A stretch of DNA of 64,000 nt from Alphaproteobacteria bacterium (GTDB taxonomy: Bacteria > Pseudomonadota > Alphaproteobacteria > Rhizobiales > Methyloligellaceae). The notes under the pieces are model-generated. The model ran no database searches, was not told where the DNA came from, and was given only the letters and a program-made list of their open reading frames with translations. The stretch is from positions 1-64,000 of the forward strand of contig VGDX01000002.1 of assembly GCA_016869535.1 (NCBI GenBank), written 5' to 3'. Shown here piece after piece: positions 46,410-55,456 of this stretch (position 1 is the stretch's first letter; each line of letters begins with the position of its first letter). The position numbers were made by a program, and so were the translations under genes.

Positions 46410-48185
46410 CTAATCCCCTAGCGCCACGCCTTCGCGGCGCGGATCGGCGCCGCCTTCGAGGCCCTCCGGCGTGATGGCGATAATATGCAGGCCGCTGGTC
46501 AACGGCATGCGTTTCACCTCATGGCCCATGGCGGCAAGCCCCTCCGCCAGGGCATCCCAGGCCGCGCCTTCCTCGAGCATGAAGCGCTCTTCGCTGCTGC
46601 CGAAATTGACGAGCGAAGCGGCCTCAGACGCATCGAGCCGCCAATCGATCAGGGCCATGACGGCCTTCAGGTTGAACAAGATGATGGCCGCGCCGCCCGG
46701 CGAGCCGAGCACGAAGGCAGGCTTGCCGTCTTTGTCGAACACGATGGTCGGGTCCATCGAGCTGCGCGGGCGCTTGCCCCCTTCGACGCGATTGGCGACC
46801 TTGTGGCCTTCGCCGTCGACCGGCTCGAAGGCGAAATCGGTGAGCTGATTGTTGAGCAGGAAGCCGCGCACCAGGCTCTTCGCCCCGAAGGCGTTCTCGA
46901 TGCTGGTGGTCATGGAGAAGGCGTTGCCAGCATCGTCCACGACCGAGATTTGACTCGTGCCGCCTTTCTTCTTGCTGCTGTCGAGGCCGTAAGCGCCTTG
47001 CTGCACATTCGGCGGCGATCCCGCCTTCACGTCTGTCATGGCGCGATCGGGATCGATCAAGGCGCGGCGCTCGGCGAGATAACCTTCATCGAGCAGCCCG
47101 CCGACGGGCACGGAAACGAAATCGGGGTCGGCGACATAGCGCGCGCGGTCGGCGAAGGCGAGACGTTGCGCTTCGGCGATGAGATGGGTTTGTTCCAATT
47201 CGAGTGGCGCTTCGCCGAGATCGAAGGCTTCGATCATGCCGAGCACCTGGCCTACGGCGATCGCGCCCGAGGAGGGCGGCCCCGCGCCACACACGCGATA
47301 GTCGCGATAGGCGACGCAAACCGGCTCTCGCTCCTTGGCGCGGTAACTGGCGAGATCTGCCTGGGTAAGTCCACCGGGCTTGCGCGGATCGTTCTGCACC
47401 GCTTGCGCAATGTCACGGGCGATGTCGCCTTTATAGAAAGGCTCGATGCCGTCGCGGGCGATGATCGACAGCGTCTCGGCGAGCGCGGGATTGCTGAGCT
47501 TAAAGCCGGTCGGCCAGGGGTGCCCCGCTTCATCGAAGAAATAGGCGCGGGCCTCCGGCGTGAACGTCTTGGGGTCGGCCTCCGCCAGCATCTTGGCGAA
47601 GCGTGGCGAGACGGGAAAGCCGTCGCGGGCAAGCGCGATGGCCGGTTGAAACAGTTCCGCCCAAGGGAGCTTGCCGTATGTGTCGTGCATGAGCTTGAGC
47701 GCGGCGAGCACGCCCGGCACGCCGACCGAGAGGCCGCTGGCCATGGCCTCCTCGCGCGGCAGGGGTTTGCCGCTCGCGTCGAGGAACAGATCCGGCGTGG
47801 CTGAAGCCGGAGCCGTCTCGCGTCCGTCATAGCTTAAGAGGTCGCGCGCTGCCGCGTCCCAATAGAGCATGAAGGCGCCGCCGCCGATGCCTGAGGATTG
47901 CGGCTCGACCAGGCCGAGCACCATCTGCGCGGCGATGCCGGCGTCGATGGCGCTGCCGCCTTGGCGCAGCATGGCAAGTCCCGCCTCCGCCGCGAGCGGA
48001 TGCGCCGTGACCACCATGTGCTTCTTGGCCTTGACCAGGGGCTTCGGCGCGAGCCCGCTCGCCCCTTCCGGCAGTTCGAGCGCATGGACGCGGCCGGCGA
48101 AGTCGGCCACGTGCGGCAGGAGCGCGATGAGGATGGCAAGGCCGATGGTCGCCAGGCGCGGCAAGAGTTTCATGGGCGGGAGCAT
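46410..48185 (-). CDS. ggt: Gamma-glutamyltransferase
   Basis: The 591-residue precursor has a signal peptide (PRLATIGLAILIALLPHVADFAGRVHA) and should work in the periplasm, hydrolysing or transferring the gamma-glutamyl group of glutathione. The autoprocessing nucleophile is T410 in GGTSQISVVD, and downstream PRSSMDPTIVFD and GSPGGAAIILF line the active site. It lies immediately upstream of the thi operon on the same strand, so read-through is possible although the functions differ. Confidence 0.93.
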   Translation of the reverse strand: MLPPMKLLPRLATIGLAILIALLPHVADFAGRVHALELPEGASGLAPKPLVKAKKHMVVTAHPLAAEAGLAMLRQGGSAIDAGIAAQMVLGLVEPQSSGIGGGAFMLYWDAAARDLLSYDGRETAPASATPDLFLDASGKPLPREEAMASGLSVGVPGVLAALKLMHDTYGKLPWAELFQPAIALARDGFPVSPRFAKMLAEADPKTFTPEARAYFFDEAGHPWPTGFKLSNPALAETLSIIARDGIEPFYKGDIARDIAQAVQNDPRKPGGLTQADLASYRAKEREPVCVAYRDYRVCGAGPPSSGAIAVGQVLGMIEAFDLGEAPLELEQTHLIAEAQRLAFADRARYVADPDFVSVPVGGLLDEGYLAERRALIDPDRAMTDVKAGSPPNVQQGAYGLDSSKKKGGTSQISVVDDAGNAFSMTTSIENAFGAKSLVRGFLLNNQLTDFAFEPVDGEGHKVANRVEGGKRPRSSMDPTIVFDKDGKPAFVLGSPGGAAIILFNLKAVMALIDWRLDASEAASLVNFGSSEERFMLEEGAAWDALAEGLAAMGHEVKRMPLTSGLHIIAITPEGLEGGADPRREGVALGD

Positions 48186-48683
48186 AGCCGCGCCATCGCG
48201 GCGAGAAAAAGAAGGCAGGCGGGGGTCGGGCAGGGGCCGGACCCGGTGCGGGGGGATGCCAGGGACACGGAACCTGTCTAAGCTTGCGGGATAACGCCTC
48301 CCTAACGCTCAATCAGGACCCAACCCGGTGCCCCGCCTGCTTCGACGGCGCGAGGGGCGCGATACGCGAAGGACCGTCTGCGCTCGCCTGCAACACCGTT
48401 ACGCAACGCAACGCGTACTGACACGTGTTCTTATTTTGTTCTAGTCGAGTCGGGGGGCGGAGTCAAGGGTGACAATCGAGACATACTTTGCCGCCCGGGC
48501 GCTGCGGGGTTTCCTGACAAAAAGGCGCAATAACGGTCTTTTTACCCTGTTTGCCGTGCCTTTGCGGGACGGATTTAACCTGCCTCTAACGGGTCGCCGC
48601 TAGGGTCCCGCCCAGGTTCCACCGTCGGGCAAACAACGGTTTCGGGGCCTTTTTGAACCCAGATCCAAAGGGGAGTCGAAAAA
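48186..48683. other. Intergenic region between ggt and the Flp pilin gene
   Basis: This 498-base divergent gap holds the promoters of ggt (minus) and the pilin gene (plus). It includes a GTTC-N7-GTTC motif near 48427. No convincing reading frame is visible. Confidence 0.5.
48427..48441. promoter_or_regulatory. Possible alphaproteobacterial LexA box
   Basis: GTTC-TTATTTT-GTTC exactly matches the GTTC-N7-GTTC pattern bound by LexA in alphaproteobacteria. It lies 241 bases from the ggt start and 243 from the pilin gene, and neither is an SOS gene. By base count about two such matches are expected by chance in a window of this size. Confidence 0.3.
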
Positions 48684-48857
48684 ATGAGGAGTGTTTTTGC
48701 GTGTTTTATCAGGGACGAGAGCGGCACGGCGGCCATCGAATATGGCCTGATCGCCGCCGGCCTCGCTGTCGCCCTGCTCACGGCCGTCCAGGCCGTGGGC
48801 GGCTCGATCGACGAGCTGTTCAATCAGGCTGCCGTCGATCTGCCGCCGAAAGGCTGA
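48684..48857 (+). CDS. Flp/Fap-type pilin subunit
   Basis: The 57-residue protein reads MRSVFACFIRDESGTAAIEYGLIAAGLAVA and continues as one hydrophobic helix. It matches Flp pilins, including the cleavage/processing region before TAAIEYGLIAA. Flp pilins polymerise into thin type IVc (Tad) pili. No tad/cpa genes are in the window, so it is either an extra subunit or an orphan. A strong terminator follows 13 bases after the stop. Confidence 0.9.
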   Translation: MRSVFACFIRDESGTAAIEYGLIAAGLAVALLTAVQAVGGSIDELFNQAAVDLPPKG

Positions 48858-48869
48858 TCTCATAAGTTG

Positions 48870-48916
48870 CCGGTTCCAGCGCCTCAGGCCTCTTGGCGCT
48901 GGAGCCGGTTATTTTC
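48870..48916 (+). terminator. Terminator after the Flp pilin gene
   Basis: Fourteen-base arms (ccggttccagcgcc and ggcgctggagccgg, one wobble) with an 11-base loop are followed by TTATTTT. This is a strong rho-independent terminator. Confidence 0.88.
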
Positions 48917-48985
48917 TCCGGCACACAAGCCCCCAATCCTCCATATTTCTCGAATAGAAGACTCGCTTTCGAGGGAGCTTGCGCC

Positions 48986-49672
48986 TTGAGGTTCTGTGGC
49001 AAACCGGGACGCCGGTCTCTGCTGACATTAATCGCGATGAGCGTGGTCTGCATGGGCGCAGTCTCCGCAGCACTCGCCCATCCGCATGTCTGGACCACGG
49101 TCCGCTCCGAAGTCGTATTCGGCCCCGACAACAAGATCACCGGCATCCGCCACGCCTGGACCTTTGACGAGTTCTATACCGCCATGGCGGTGCAAGGCCT
49201 CGATACCGATGGCGACGGCGTCTATTCAAAGGAAGAACTGCAGCCGCTCGCCCAGGTCAATGTCGACTCGCTGCAGGAGTTCGAGTTTTTCACCTTCGTA
49301 CGCTACGGCGATGACGGCAAGAAGCTGCCGCTCAAGCCGCCGATCGATTACTCGATCGATTACGACAAGACTGTGCTGACACTGCACTTCACCCTGCCGC
49401 TCGAAACGCCGATCGACCCGAACGGCAAGGAAGTGGTGATCGACGTGTTCGACCCGTCCTATTTCGTGGCTTTCGGCTTCGCCACCGAAGCGCCGGTGAA
49501 GATGGCGGGCACGGCTGCGCCGGGCTGTGGCGTTGAGGTGAAGCAGCCCGATGCCGAGACTGTGGCAGAGGCCAAGACGCTGACCGAAGCCTTCTTCAGC
49601 GAGTTGGGGCCAGAGTCATTTATCGGCTCGCGGTTCGCTCAGACAGCGATCGTCAAATGCGCGACCCCCTGA
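48986..49672 (+). CDS. DUF1007 periplasmic protein, partner of the NicO exporter
   Basis: The start is most likely TTG at 48986, because GAGGGAG lies 8 bases upstream and a signal peptide follows (LLTLIAMSVVCMGAVSAALA). The 228-residue protein begins its mature part HPHVWTTVRSE, the conserved metal-binding-like HPH of DUF1007. It contains an EF-hand-like loop DTDGDGVYSKEE at 73-84. DUF1007 proteins are routinely encoded beside RcnA/NreB-type exporters and are thought to assist metal export in the periplasm; the biochemistry is not settled. It overlaps the exporter gene by 16 bases. Confidence 0.85.
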   Translation: MRFCGKPGRRSLLTLIAMSVVCMGAVSAALAHPHVWTTVRSEVVFGPDNKITGIRHAWTFDEFYTAMAVQGLDTDGDGVYSKEELQPLAQVNVDSLQEFEFFTFVRYGDDGKKLPLKPPIDYSIDYDKTVLTLHFTLPLETPIDPNGKEVVIDVFDPSYFVAFGFATEAPVKMAGTAAPGCGVEVKQPDAETVAEAKTLTEAFFSELGPESFIGSRFAQTAIVKCATP

Positions 49673-50742
49673 TTCGGGCCGCTCTCAGTGCGATCCTGCC
49701 ATGTCTGCTCGGCTTCTTGCTGATCGCCGTCAGCCAGCCGTCTGCTCAAGCCGAGACCAAGCCTCCCGCCGCCTTCGGCGCCCAGGCGCAGCAGAGTCCA
49801 CCATCAGCCTTTGCTCCCGCGCCCCCCGCGCAGGCCCAAGGCGCGTTCGGTTCGCTCATGAACTGGGTCATGCAGACACAGCAAAAATTGCATAGACAGC
49901 TTGCCGACAGCGTCAAACGTCTGAAGGATGGCAATGCCTTGACGGCGGCGCTGGCGCTTGCCGGCTTGAGCTTCGTCTATGGTGTGCTGCATGCCGTGGG
50001 CCCCGGCCACGGCAAGGCGATCATTTCTTCCTACGTCATTGCCAATGAAGAGACGGTCCGGCGCGGCGTTCTGATCTCTTTTATCGCCGCGGGCCTTCAG
50101 GCGCTGACGGCGATCGTGCTGGTCAGCGTGTTGTTGATCGGTTTCAACGCCACGGGTCTTGAGCTAAATGCCTGGGCCTATCAGCTGGAAAGCGTGAGCT
50201 ATGCGCTGATCGCAGCCGTCGGTCTTTATCTGCTGGTGACCCAGTCGATGCATTTATGGCGCCGCCGGCAGACAGCGTCGAATCCGGGTGCTCACGGCGA
50301 CCATCATCATGAGCATCATCACGACTCTCATGACCATCACGGCCACCACCATCATGTGCATGATGAGAGTTGCGGCCATGTCGTCGATGCCAGGCAAGTG
50401 GCGGGGCCCTTCTCCTGGCGCAAGGTCATGGCGGTGGTGTTCTCGGTCGGCATCAGGCCGTGCACCGGCGCGATCCTCGTTCTCGTTTTCGCGCTGGCCC
50501 AGGGCCTGTTCTGGGCCGGAGTCGCGGCCACCTTTGCCATGGCGCTCGGCACCGCCATCACCGTCGCGGCGCTGGCAACCTTGGCTCTTGGCTCGCGTGA
50601 GCTCGCGCTCAAGCTTGGCGGCGGCAATAGCGGCTGGACGGAAGCGGTGTGGACGATGTGCGCCATCGGCGGCGCGCTCGTCATCTTCCTGATGGGGACG
50701 CTGCTGTTTATCGCCTCGCTCGGCCCGGTCCGACCCTTCTAA
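49657..50742 (+). CDS. NicO-family nickel/cobalt exporter (RcnA-like)
   Basis: The 361-residue protein has an N-terminal signal-like segment, a periplasmic Ala/Pro-rich stretch, and six membrane segments with the family motifs GPGHGK (115-120) and GIRPCTGA (265-272). Between them, residues 213-241 form a His-rich loop with 13 histidines and a cysteine, suited to binding Ni or Co. It removes excess metal from the cytoplasm. No RcnR-type repressor is seen nearby. Its DUF1007 neighbour supports the assignment. Confidence 0.9.
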   Translation: MRDPLIRAALSAILPCLLGFLLIAVSQPSAQAETKPPAAFGAQAQQSPPSAFAPAPPAQAQGAFGSLMNWVMQTQQKLHRQLADSVKRLKDGNALTAALALAGLSFVYGVLHAVGPGHGKAIISSYVIANEETVRRGVLISFIAAGLQALTAIVLVSVLLIGFNATGLELNAWAYQLESVSYALIAAVGLYLLVTQSMHLWRRRQTASNPGAHGDHHHEHHHDSHDHHGHHHHVHDESCGHVVDARQVAGPFSWRKVMAVVFSVGIRPCTGAILVLVFALAQGLFWAGVAATFAMALGTAITVAALATLALGSRELALKLGGGNSGWTEAVWTMCAIGGALVIFLMGTLLFIASLGPVRPF

Positions 50743-50875
50743 TCGCGCAATCCCCGCAATAGACATACTGCCCTTGCCTCAAGGTGGAGTATGCTGTTTC
50801 TTTTTGCCGCTAGAGATTGCCGCAGGGGAGCAAGGCATCCTAGATCTGCTGCATGATTGTTAGGGAGGAGTAACC

Positions 50876-51538
50876 ATGGGGCTCCAGCTCGGCGATACCG
50901 CCCCCGATTTCAAGGCCGACACCACCGAAGGCCGCATAAGCTTCCATGAGTGGCTCGGCGATTCCTGGGGCGTGCTGTTCTCGCATCCGAAAGACTTCAC
51001 CCCGGTCTGCACCACCGAGCTCGGCTACATGGCGCGCATCAAGCCGGAATTCGACCGGCGCGGCGTGAAGATTGTCGGGCTCAGCGTCGATCCGGTCGAG
51101 AGCCACAAGAAATGGTCGCAAGACATCGCCGAGACGCAAGGTACGGCGCCGAACTTCCCGATGATCGGCGATCCGACGCTCGCCATCTCCAAGCTTTACG
51201 GCATGTTGCCGGCGAGCGCACCCAATAGCTCCGACGGCCGCACACCCGCCGACAATCAGACCGTGCGCAATGTGTTCGTCATCGGCCCCGACAAGAAGAT
51301 CAAGCTGATCCTGGTCTATCCGATGACCACGGGCCGCAATTTCGACGAGGTGCTGCGCGTGATCGACTCGTTGCAGCTCACCGCCAAGCACCGCGTGGCG
51401 ACGCCGGCCAACTGGCAAGAGGGTGGAGACGTCATCATCGCCGGTTCGGTCACCGATGACGAGGCCAAGAAAATCTACCCCGACGGCTGGAAGTCGCCGC
51501 GGCCTTATATCCGCATCGTGCCGCAACCGCGCGGTTGA
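50876..51538 (+). CDS. 1-Cys peroxiredoxin (Prx6 type)
   Basis: The 220-residue cytoplasmic enzyme reduces peroxides with a single catalytic cysteine, C45 in DFTPVCTTELG. No second cysteine is present, so the resolving thiol must come from another molecule. The C-terminal half (NWQEGGDVIIAGSVTDDEAKK) is typical of the Prx6 group. The ATG follows AGGGAGG. It is a single gene. Confidence 0.93.
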   Translation: MGLQLGDTAPDFKADTTEGRISFHEWLGDSWGVLFSHPKDFTPVCTTELGYMARIKPEFDRRGVKIVGLSVDPVESHKKWSQDIAETQGTAPNFPMIGDPTLAISKLYGMLPASAPNSSDGRTPADNQTVRNVFVIGPDKKIKLILVYPMTTGRNFDEVLRVIDSLQLTAKHRVATPANWQEGGDVIIAGSVTDDEAKKIYPDGWKSPRPYIRIVPQPRG

Positions 51539-51553
51539 CGGCAGTCCCGGTGA

Positions 51554-52708
51554 CTACAACACGAAATCGTTTGCAACGAGGGTCGAGACGTTCATCTTGA
51601 TCTCGAAGTCGGCCTTACCGTCGCCGTTTACGTCGCCCTGGATGAGGCCGCTCTTGCAACGCAACTCACCCTTCTCTCCACTAAAAGCTTTTGTCCCGAT
51701 GAAAGTGAACTTTTGATTGCCGCCGATGCCCGTCTTTGCGTCGATGTCGCTCAGGTCGATCTTGTCCTTTTGGCTGTGGCTGAAGTCGAAGATTTCGTCA
51801 CGCTTAGAACCTTTGCCGGCTTCGGCAATCGAGTTGTAGTCGAAGAAATCTCGGCCGGCGCCGCCTCTCAAGTCATCCGCGCCAAGAGCGCCGCGGAGCG
51901 TGTCTTCGCCGCCGCCGCCGCGCAGGTCGTCGGCCTTGTCGCCGCCGGACAGCTTGTCGTTACCTGCCTGGCCAAACACCGTCCCTGAGGTACCACCCTT
52001 GCCGTCGAACTTGTCGTTGCCTGGCCCGAGGGAGACGGTGCCCGTGATCGTGCCCTTGTTGACCACAACATCGTTGACGTTGCCAGCAGATGCATCGAAA
52101 TCGACGAGACCTTGCACCGTACCGGTGTCCTCAAAGACGAGGCGGCCTCCATCGCTGGAAACCGCTTCCTTAGGAGCCTTTATGGTTCCGCTATTTATGA
52201 GAGTGTTCGTGAATCCGATTGAGGGGCCTGACGAAACGCCAAAGTCAGGGGAATGAATAAGACCCGAATTGTTGATCTTCCCGCCATCGAACAGGGCGAG
52301 TATTCCGGCGAGCTTTCCCCAGATTTCGCCGGTGTTTGTTACCTCGATGAGACGGCTATCGGCGCCGAAGAAGAGTCCCAAGCCCTCGCTACTAAGGATA
52401 GACCCGTGGTTCGTCACGTTTGCTACAATGTCGGTGATGAGGAGTCCGGCGAAATTACCGTCGATGACTGCACCGACATGATTGGTGATGGTGCTATCGG
52501 AACCTTCGAACACGACGCCATATCCGTTGCCAGAAAAGATATGGCCGAAATTGCTCAGCGTGCTCCCGTTATTCAGACTACGAACAGCGTCGTTGGCGCT
52601 TGCGCCGACCAAGACACCGGAGCTGATCTGCCAAACAAACTCGGTCGCCCCGTATTCAATCGCTCTGTTGCCGTTCGTGATCCATTTGTGGGCGTTCTGG
52701 GTGGGCAT
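51554..52708 (-). CDS. RTX-type secreted protein with N-terminal beta-helix repeats
   Basis: The 384-residue protein lacks an N-terminal signal peptide. Its first roughly 210 residues carry NxGxI-type repeats (SNFGHIFS, TNHGSILS, TNTGEIWG, NNSGLIHS) that suggest a beta-helix. Residues about 225-290 contain RTX calcium-binding nonapeptides (GGGGEDTLRG, GGAGRDFFD). The end, QGDVNGDGKADFEI and NDFVL, looks like a type I secretion C-terminal signal. The ATG follows GGAGG. The only type I exporter genes seen here (0.6-2.9 kb) are broken, so export would need a system elsewhere. No enzymatic domain is recognised; a surface or adhesive role is a guess. Confidence 0.85.
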   Translation of the reverse strand: MPTQNAHKWITNGNRAIEYGATEFVWQISSGVLVGASANDAVRSLNNGSTLSNFGHIFSGNGYGVVFEGSDSTITNHVGAVIDGNFAGLLITDIVANVTNHGSILSSEGLGLFFGADSRLIEVTNTGEIWGKLAGILALFDGGKINNSGLIHSPDFGVSSGPSIGFTNTLINSGTIKAPKEAVSSDGGRLVFEDTGTVQGLVDFDASAGNVNDVVVNKGTITGTVSLGPGNDKFDGKGGTSGTVFGQAGNDKLSGGDKADDLRGGGGEDTLRGALGADDLRGGAGRDFFDYNSIAEAGKGSKRDEIFDFSHSQKDKIDLSDIDAKTGIGGNQKFTFIGTKAFSGEKGELRCKSGLIQGDVNGDGKADFEIKMNVSTLVANDFVL

Positions 52709-52904
52709 ACTCGTTTCCTCCGAGATCCGAGATATGCCTGCGCAATACTCGTGATCGCTAAGTAAGGTAAAAGTTCAGAAGATGGTAATCCTGAAGAAAT
52801 CCAATTAAGTCAAGAGCGACGGCAGTATGTAGATATGCCTAACCTTGATGTCAATGACCCCCAATGTTGGTATTTTTCGAATGGCCGATGAGGGCGAGAG
52901 GAAG

Positions 52905-53336
52905 ATGAGTTTGCCGAAAACGCCGGCTCTGACGGTCGATTGTGCGATCTTTGACCGTGAGAGCCGCGTGTTGCTCATCAGGCGCGGGAACGAGCCGTTC
53001 AAGGGCGCCTATGCGCTGCCCGGCGGTTTCGTCGATGTCGGCGAGACGGTGGAGGATGCTTGCCGCCGCGAACTGCGCGAAGAAACCGGCATCGAGGTCG
53101 GCGAGCTACGTCTCGTCGGGGTCTATTCCGATCCGAAGCGCGACCCGCGCGGTCATACGGTCAGCGTCGCTTTTCTCGCCCAAGCGCCGGACCGTATGAC
53201 GCCCCGCGCCGGCGACGACGCCGCGGCGGTGGAATGGGTCGAGAATTGGCGTGATTCTACCCTCGCCTTCGATCACGCGAAAATCCTCGCCGACGCCGAG
53301 GTCTTGTTGAGCGCTGGCGGAACGAAGAAACGGTAA
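52905..53336 (+). CDS. Nudix hydrolase
   Basis: The 143-residue protein holds a complete Nudix box, GGFVDVGETVEDACRRELREE plus TGIE, and the aromatic ALPGG start of the loop. It cleaves a nucleoside diphosphate linked to another moiety; ADP-ribose and oxidised nucleotides are the usual substrates. ATG 52905 is favoured over 52881 because GAGAGGA lies just upstream, though spacing is tight. It is a single gene upstream of the REP-like repeat region. Confidence 0.85.
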   Translation: MSLPKTPALTVDCAIFDRESRVLLIRRGNEPFKGAYALPGGFVDVGETVEDACRRELREETGIEVGELRLVGVYSDPKRDPRGHTVSVAFLAQAPDRMTPRAGDDAAAVEWVENWRDSTLAFDHAKILADAEVLLSAGGTKKR

Positions 53337-53770
53337 TAAGCGCGCGGTTATCTCCGCCTTATCCCCGCCCTCCGAACCTCCCTTACAATGCGCGTGCCTC
53401 GTCCAGTCGAAGGGCGTTTTCATGAGACGTCATGAGGGCGGGACGGGGTGCGGCGCCCGCGGGTTCATGCCAACGCAGCATGGGCACTCGGGCGGCATCG
53501 GGGCTCCCTCCGGACCCATTACGAGGTCCTGTCAGGAGCTGACTGAACGTCGTGCGGCGGTTTCGATCCGACCCTCGGCTGAAGCAGGGCCCGATGCTGG
53601 AGACGCCGCGATGGCGCGCCGAGAGGCGCTTGCGTGCCGCAAGGCACGAACCCATTACGGACCGCGTCTTTCGGCGCGCCGTCCCCCTTCTCATGTCCGG
53701 AGGGGGAAACAGCAGACCCCGGATGCGCTAACCCGCATCGCGGTAATGAATTCGCACGTCTACTCTTTGG
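53337..53770. other. Non-coding stretch upstream of hemH, resembling dispersed repeat DNA
   Basis: No real gene is visible in these 434 bases. The sequence has the look of short repeat-derived DNA common in Bradyrhizobium-type genomes, and merges into the palindromic element at 53771-53845. No second copy is present in this window, so the repeat nature is not shown here. Confidence 0.4.
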
Positions 53771-53845
53771 CGTCATGCCCGGACTTGTTCGGGGCATCCA
53801 ATAGTGACTCACCATTGGATTGCCGGGACAAGCCCGGCAATGACG
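53771..53845. repeat. REP-like palindromic element
   Basis: Two arms of about 30 bases (beginning cgtcatgcccgga and ending gcccggcaatgacg) form an imperfect inverted repeat around a roughly 15-base loop. Each arm contains its own smaller dyad (tgcccgg with gggca, tgccggg with cccggca). This is the typical form of the CGTCATTGCCGGGC palindromes scattered through Hyphomicrobiales genomes. It ends 31 bases before hemH. Confidence 0.75.
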
Positions 53846-53876
53846 AGGAGGGGCAGGAACTGATAAGGTCCGCGAC

Positions 53877-54923
53877 ATGAATGAAACCACAGGCAGCAAA
53901 TCTTTCGCCACGCCGGACGCAGGCCAAATTGCGTCCGGCAGGATCGGCGTGCTGCTGGTCAATCTCGGCACGCCGGACGGGACCACCTATTGGCCGATGC
54001 GCCGCTATCTCAAGGAGTTCCTTTCCGATCGCCGCGTGATCGAGACGAACCGCGTCCTGTGGTGGCTGATCCTGAATGGCGTGGTTCTGGTTAAGCGCCC
54101 CTTCTCGAGTGGCGAGAAATACCGCTCGATCTGGAACGAGGAGCTCGACGAGTCGCCGCTTCGCACCATCACGCGCAGCCAGGCCGAGAAGGTCGCGGCC
54201 GCGCTTGCCTCTCATGACAAGATCCTCGTCGATTGGGCCATGCGCTACGGCAATCCTTCCATCGCTTCGCGCATCGAAGAACTTTACGATCAAGGTTGCG
54301 ACCGGCTGCTGGTCTTTCCGCTCTATCCGCAATACGCGGCGGCGACCACGGCGAGCGTCAACGACAAAGTGTTCGACGTGCTGAAGGAGATGCGGGCGCA
54401 GCCGGCGCTTCGTACCGTGCCGCCATATCCGACCGATCCCGTCTATATCGCCGCGCTCGCGGTCTCGATCCGCGCGCACCTCGCCTCGCTCGACTTTACG
54501 CCTGAGGCGATCCTCGCCTCGTTCCACGGCGTGCCGCAGGATTATGTCGATCGAGGCGATCCCTATCAGCAACAATGTATCGAGACCACGGAGGCGCTTC
54601 GCGAAGCACTCGGCCCCGAGCTTGGCGCCAAGCTAAAGCTGACCTTCCAATCGCGTTTTGGCCGCGCCGAATGGATCAAGCCCTATACCGACAAGACAGT
54701 CGAGGCGCTCGCCCGTGACGGCGTGAAGTCGATTGCTGTCGTTTCACCCGGCTTCGTGGCCGATTGCGTCGAGACGCTTGAAGAGATCGCGCAGGAGAAC
54801 AAGGAGATCTTCCTCGATCATGGCGGGGAGCGTTTCACTTATATCCCCTGCCTCAATGACGGCGAGGACGGTATCCGCGTGCTGGTCCATCTGATCGAGC
54901 GCGAGCTGAAGGGTTGGGCGTGA
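53877..54923 (+). CDS. hemH: Ferrochelatase HemH
   Basis: This enzyme inserts Fe2+ into protoporphyrin IX, the last heme step. The 348-residue protein has GVLLVNLGTPDG near residue 24, the PLYPQYAAATTAS block and ILASFHGVPQDYVDRGDPY with the catalytic His. It ends VSPGFVADCVETLEEI and HLIERELKGWA, as expected. The ATG at 53877 follows a short leader. The exported small protein follows with no gap (GTG right after TGA). Confidence 0.95.
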   Translation: MNETTGSKSFATPDAGQIASGRIGVLLVNLGTPDGTTYWPMRRYLKEFLSDRRVIETNRVLWWLILNGVVLVKRPFSSGEKYRSIWNEELDESPLRTITRSQAEKVAAALASHDKILVDWAMRYGNPSIASRIEELYDQGCDRLLVFPLYPQYAAATTASVNDKVFDVLKEMRAQPALRTVPPYPTDPVYIAALAVSIRAHLASLDFTPEAILASFHGVPQDYVDRGDPYQQQCIETTEALREALGPELGAKLKLTFQSRFGRAEWIKPYTDKTVEALARDGVKSIAVVSPGFVADCVETLEEIAQENKEIFLDHGGERFTYIPCLNDGEDGIRVLVHLIERELKGWA

Positions 54924-55358
54924 GTGATCCGCAAAGCGGTTACACTAGCAGGTGCCTGCCTGCTCCTTTGCCTGGTGCACACCCCTGCAAGCTTCGCGGA
55001 GGACACGCTCGTGTTCATCGACGTGGTCGGCGCTTCTGGCGATGGCGATAAAGCATTGGCCGCCGCCCTCTCCGAGCGCCTCCTGTCTCATGGCCTGGCC
55101 ATCGCCGGCACCCCGACGCCGAATGCCTATGAGATCCAGGGCATCGTCAAGCTCGGCCCGGCAAAAAAAGGCAGGCAGGCGGTCCGCATCGACTGGACGA
55201 TACTCGGCCCCGATGGGGCTCAACTCGGAAATGTGACCCAGGAGCAGGAGGTGCGTCAGGGTTCGCTCGATCGCAAATGGGGCGGGGCTGCCGAAGCGGC
55301 TGCCGTGGCGGCGGCTCGGGACATTCTCAAGCTCATCCCCACCGAACCCTTACAATAG
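54924..55358 (+). CDS. Exported protein of unknown function downstream of hemH
   Basis: The GTG at 54924 directly follows the hemH TGA, and a signal peptide (AVTLAGACLLLCLVHTPASFA) is evident. The mature roughly 120 residues have an alternating pattern (LAAALSERLLSHGLAIAG, then YEIQGIVKLGPAKKGRQ). This resembles small envelope or LpoB/CsgG-related proteins in layout, but I do not recognise it securely. It is translationally linked to hemH, which hints at a common operon rather than a common function. Confidence 0.65.
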   Translation: MIRKAVTLAGACLLLCLVHTPASFAEDTLVFIDVVGASGDGDKALAAALSERLLSHGLAIAGTPTPNAYEIQGIVKLGPAKKGRQAVRIDWTILGPDGAQLGNVTQEQEVRQGSLDRKWGGAAEAAAVAAARDILKLIPTEPLQ

Positions 55359-55456
55359 CAACCTTCCTCCACCATTTATCGGCTGCCGTAAATCGTTGGG
55401 CGGACTAAAATGAACCGGCAACCCGCTTAGCCACCGACGCCTCCCGGAGGGTGCCA

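Noticed and set aside
53519-53986. Minus-strand open frame across the region before hemH
   Set aside because: It runs through repeat-derived DNA and into the antisense of hemH; the protein-like reading is that of a repeat, not a gene.
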